Shown piece after piece: positions 62,824 to 64,000 of a DNA stretch of 64,000 nucleotides (position 1 is the first letter of the stretch; each line of letters begins with the position of its first letter). The notes beneath the pieces were generated by a model. The model was not told the DNA's origin and ran no database searches. It was given only the letters and a program-made list of their open reading frames with translations. The stretch is taken from NCBI GenBank assembly GCA_947498775.1, contig CANMLL010000007.1, positions 62,001 through 126,000 of the forward strand. The letters are read 5' to 3'. This DNA comes from an uncultured Aquimarina sp. (GTDB lineage Bacteria > Bacteroidota > Bacteroidia > Flavobacteriales > Flavobacteriaceae). The translations under genes were made by a program, and so were the position numbers.

Positions 62824-63142
62824 ACCTTAACTATATACTTTTCGACGATTATAAAATCATTGAAATATCTCTCTAACCGCAGTATTATTCTAAAAAAAAC
62901 TATAATAATTTGTTAATAAATTATTCGTCTAATAACTAAATATTTTAAACCAAGACAACCAAAAAATGAATAAAACTTACTGTAGGACAAGGTTTTCTGA
63001 TACTCCAATTTAAGTAAAAGTCTACTATTAAGTAGGCTGAGCGCCTCGATGAAACACTATTTTTATCGACAAAAAGCCAAAATTGCTTGTGGGAATAATA
63101 TATATTCATTAATATTGTATTAGCATATAAAACACTAAACAA
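62824..63142. other. Intergenic, no gene; possible hairpin at about 63020
   Basis: This AT-rich gap lies between divergent rpsF and LytTR-regulator genes. AGTCTAC and GTAGGCT around 63020-63040 can form a small hairpin. No small coding frame stands out. Confidence 0.5.
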
Positions 63143-63850
63143 GTGGAACAACCTCAATTAAAATGTGCGGTGGTAGATGATTCCCGCCTTCAAAGACTGG
63201 CTATAGTTAAGCTAATAGATGAACATTCTTCACTAGAATTAGTGGCTGAGTGGAACAATGCTATTGAGACTAAAAATGGTTTGTTGGATACCAAGGTTGA
63301 TTTATTATTCTTGGATATCGAGATGCCTATCCTTACTGGTTTTGATCTTCTTGATGATCTAGAAAACAAACCTCATATCATATTTGTTACCGGGAAAACT
63401 AAATACGCATTCAAAGCGTTTGATTATGATGCTGTTGATTATTTAAGAAAGCCTTTAAAAAAGGATCGTTTTAATGCCGCTGTTGAAAAAGCACTTAGTA
63501 TGTCTCGCATAGGAGGTGAAGGAGCTGCTTTAGAAGATGATGATTATATATTTGTGAAAAGCAATCTTAAAAAACGAAAAATTTTCCTTAATCAATTAAA
63601 ATATGTTGAAGCTTTAGGTGACTACGTAAAATTAATTATGGAAGAAGGTGATCCTATTGTTGTATTAGCAACAATGAAATCTTTTGAAGCACAATTACCT
63701 GATGATCGTTTTTTAAGAATACACAAATCTTATATCGTAAATCTTGACAAGGTGGAACGATACAATAGTCGTAACATTGAAATTGCTGACGAAAAAATTC
63801 CTTTGAGCAGACATAAGAAACACTCTCTGATAGAAGCATTGAATAGCTAG
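63143..63850 (+). CDS. LytTR-family response regulator
   Basis: 235 residues from GTG 63143, the only plausible start. Receiver domain: acidic pair VVDDS, phospho-acceptor Asp58 in LLFLDIEMPI, Lys in LRKPLKK. A C-terminal LytTR DNA-binding domain contains KYVEALGDYVKLIM and RIHKSYIVNLDKVERY. No histidine kinase is adjacent. Its stop overlaps the convergent priA-like gene by 4 bases. Confidence 0.92.
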   Translation: MEQPQLKCAVVDDSRLQRLAIVKLIDEHSSLELVAEWNNAIETKNGLLDTKVDLLFLDIEMPILTGFDLLDDLENKPHIIFVTGKTKYAFKAFDYDAVDYLRKPLKKDRFNAAVEKALSMSRIGGEGAALEDDDYIFVKSNLKKRKIFLNQLKYVEALGDYVKLIMEEGDPIVVLATMKSFEAQLPDDRFLRIHKSYIVNLDKVERYNSRNIEIADEKIPLSRHKKHSLIEALNS

Positions 63851-64000
63851 TAATTATCTACATTTATTATTATCCTAACTCCAGTGAATTCTTTTACACT
63901 TTTAAAAGAATTATGTATTTTTTTGATTGCTTCTTTGGTCTTATTCAAGGATTGTTTTTGAGGTATTTTTATCAAAACATTCTTGTGATATTGATTTCTT
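63847..64000 (-). CDS. priA: Probable PriA (primosomal protein N'), C-terminal end only
   Basis: The frame runs off the window edge. The visible 50 residues include RNQYHKNVLIKIPQKQSLNK and end RIIINVDNY, the C-terminal end of Bacteroidota PriA replication-restart helicase. The call rests on this short piece. Stop TAG 63849-63847 shares bases with the stop of the LytTR regulator on the other strand. Confidence 0.65.
   Translation of the reverse strand, partial: RNQYHKNVLIKIPQKQSLNKTKEAIKKIHNSFKSVKEFTGVRIIINVDNY

Noticed and set aside
1..64000. CRISPR array, prophage or insertion sequence
   Set aside because: No regular direct repeats with spacers, no cas, phage or transposase genes were seen.

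Overview
The window is chromosomal DNA of a low-GC Bacteroidota, almost certainly a marine Flavobacteriaceae; an Aquimarina-like genus is a guess. The evidence is several gene families typical of the group (DUF4290, DUF2911, an Oar-like TonB receptor, START-like protein, LytTR regulator, YqgE), and promoters of the form TTG-N19-TAnnTTTG seen intact before HU, tRNA-Met and rpsF and with one mismatch before yqgE. Short GC-rich palindromic repeats lie between genes. No phage, plasmid, IS element, rRNA or CRISPR array was seen.

Layout. 1-12.3 kb: end of mutS2; a PIG-L deacetylase, tiny membrane ORF and Na+/solute symporter group; a Gfo/Idh/MocA oxidoreductase; a DUF2911 protein; an aquaporin; and a tight SRPBCC-SDR-photolyase operon. 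12.5-20.1 kb: an outer-membrane protein, a LysR regulator and the divergent hutH-hutI-hutU-hutG operon, which takes histidine to glutamate plus formamide. 20.1-23.2 kb: small unknown genes, a ferritin and a monoglyceride-lipase-like hydrolase. 23.5-25.7 kb: one isolated large AAA/ABC-type ATPase, the only clear accessory gene and a candidate defence gene.

25.7-37.8 kb: a long minus-strand acyl-CoA catabolic cluster behind a Crp/Fnr regulator. It has two acyl-CoA dehydrogenases, four of the dehydrogenase/reductase genes are SDR or MDR types in addition to a third SDR, and it also carries an APH-type kinase, a MaoC hydratase, a transglutaminase-like protein and a DUF1330 protein. The pairing of a kinase with an ACAD10/11-type dehydrogenase suggests use of 4-hydroxyacyl-CoAs, as in the LvaABCDE pathway. 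Nearly every long gap in this cluster holds a different repeat element, including two copies of a 190-bp repeat, one of which has taken up two short CCTGCCT...AGGCAGG palindromes.

38-47 kb: a membrane PAS histidine kinase without receiver domain, murA (Asp instead of the fosfomycin-target Cys), DUF4290, DUF493, and a molybdenum hydroxylase operon with its maturation genes. 47-58 kb: an AAA ATPase-recQ-fmt operon, HU, yqgE, a class IV aminotransferase, a START-like protein, tRNA-Met with unusual loop bases, hisS, an ABC permease, a conserved hypothetical gene and an M20 peptidase. 58-64 kb: an Oar-like TonB receptor, the rpsF-rpsR-rplI operon, a LytTR response regulator and the 3' end of a probable priA.
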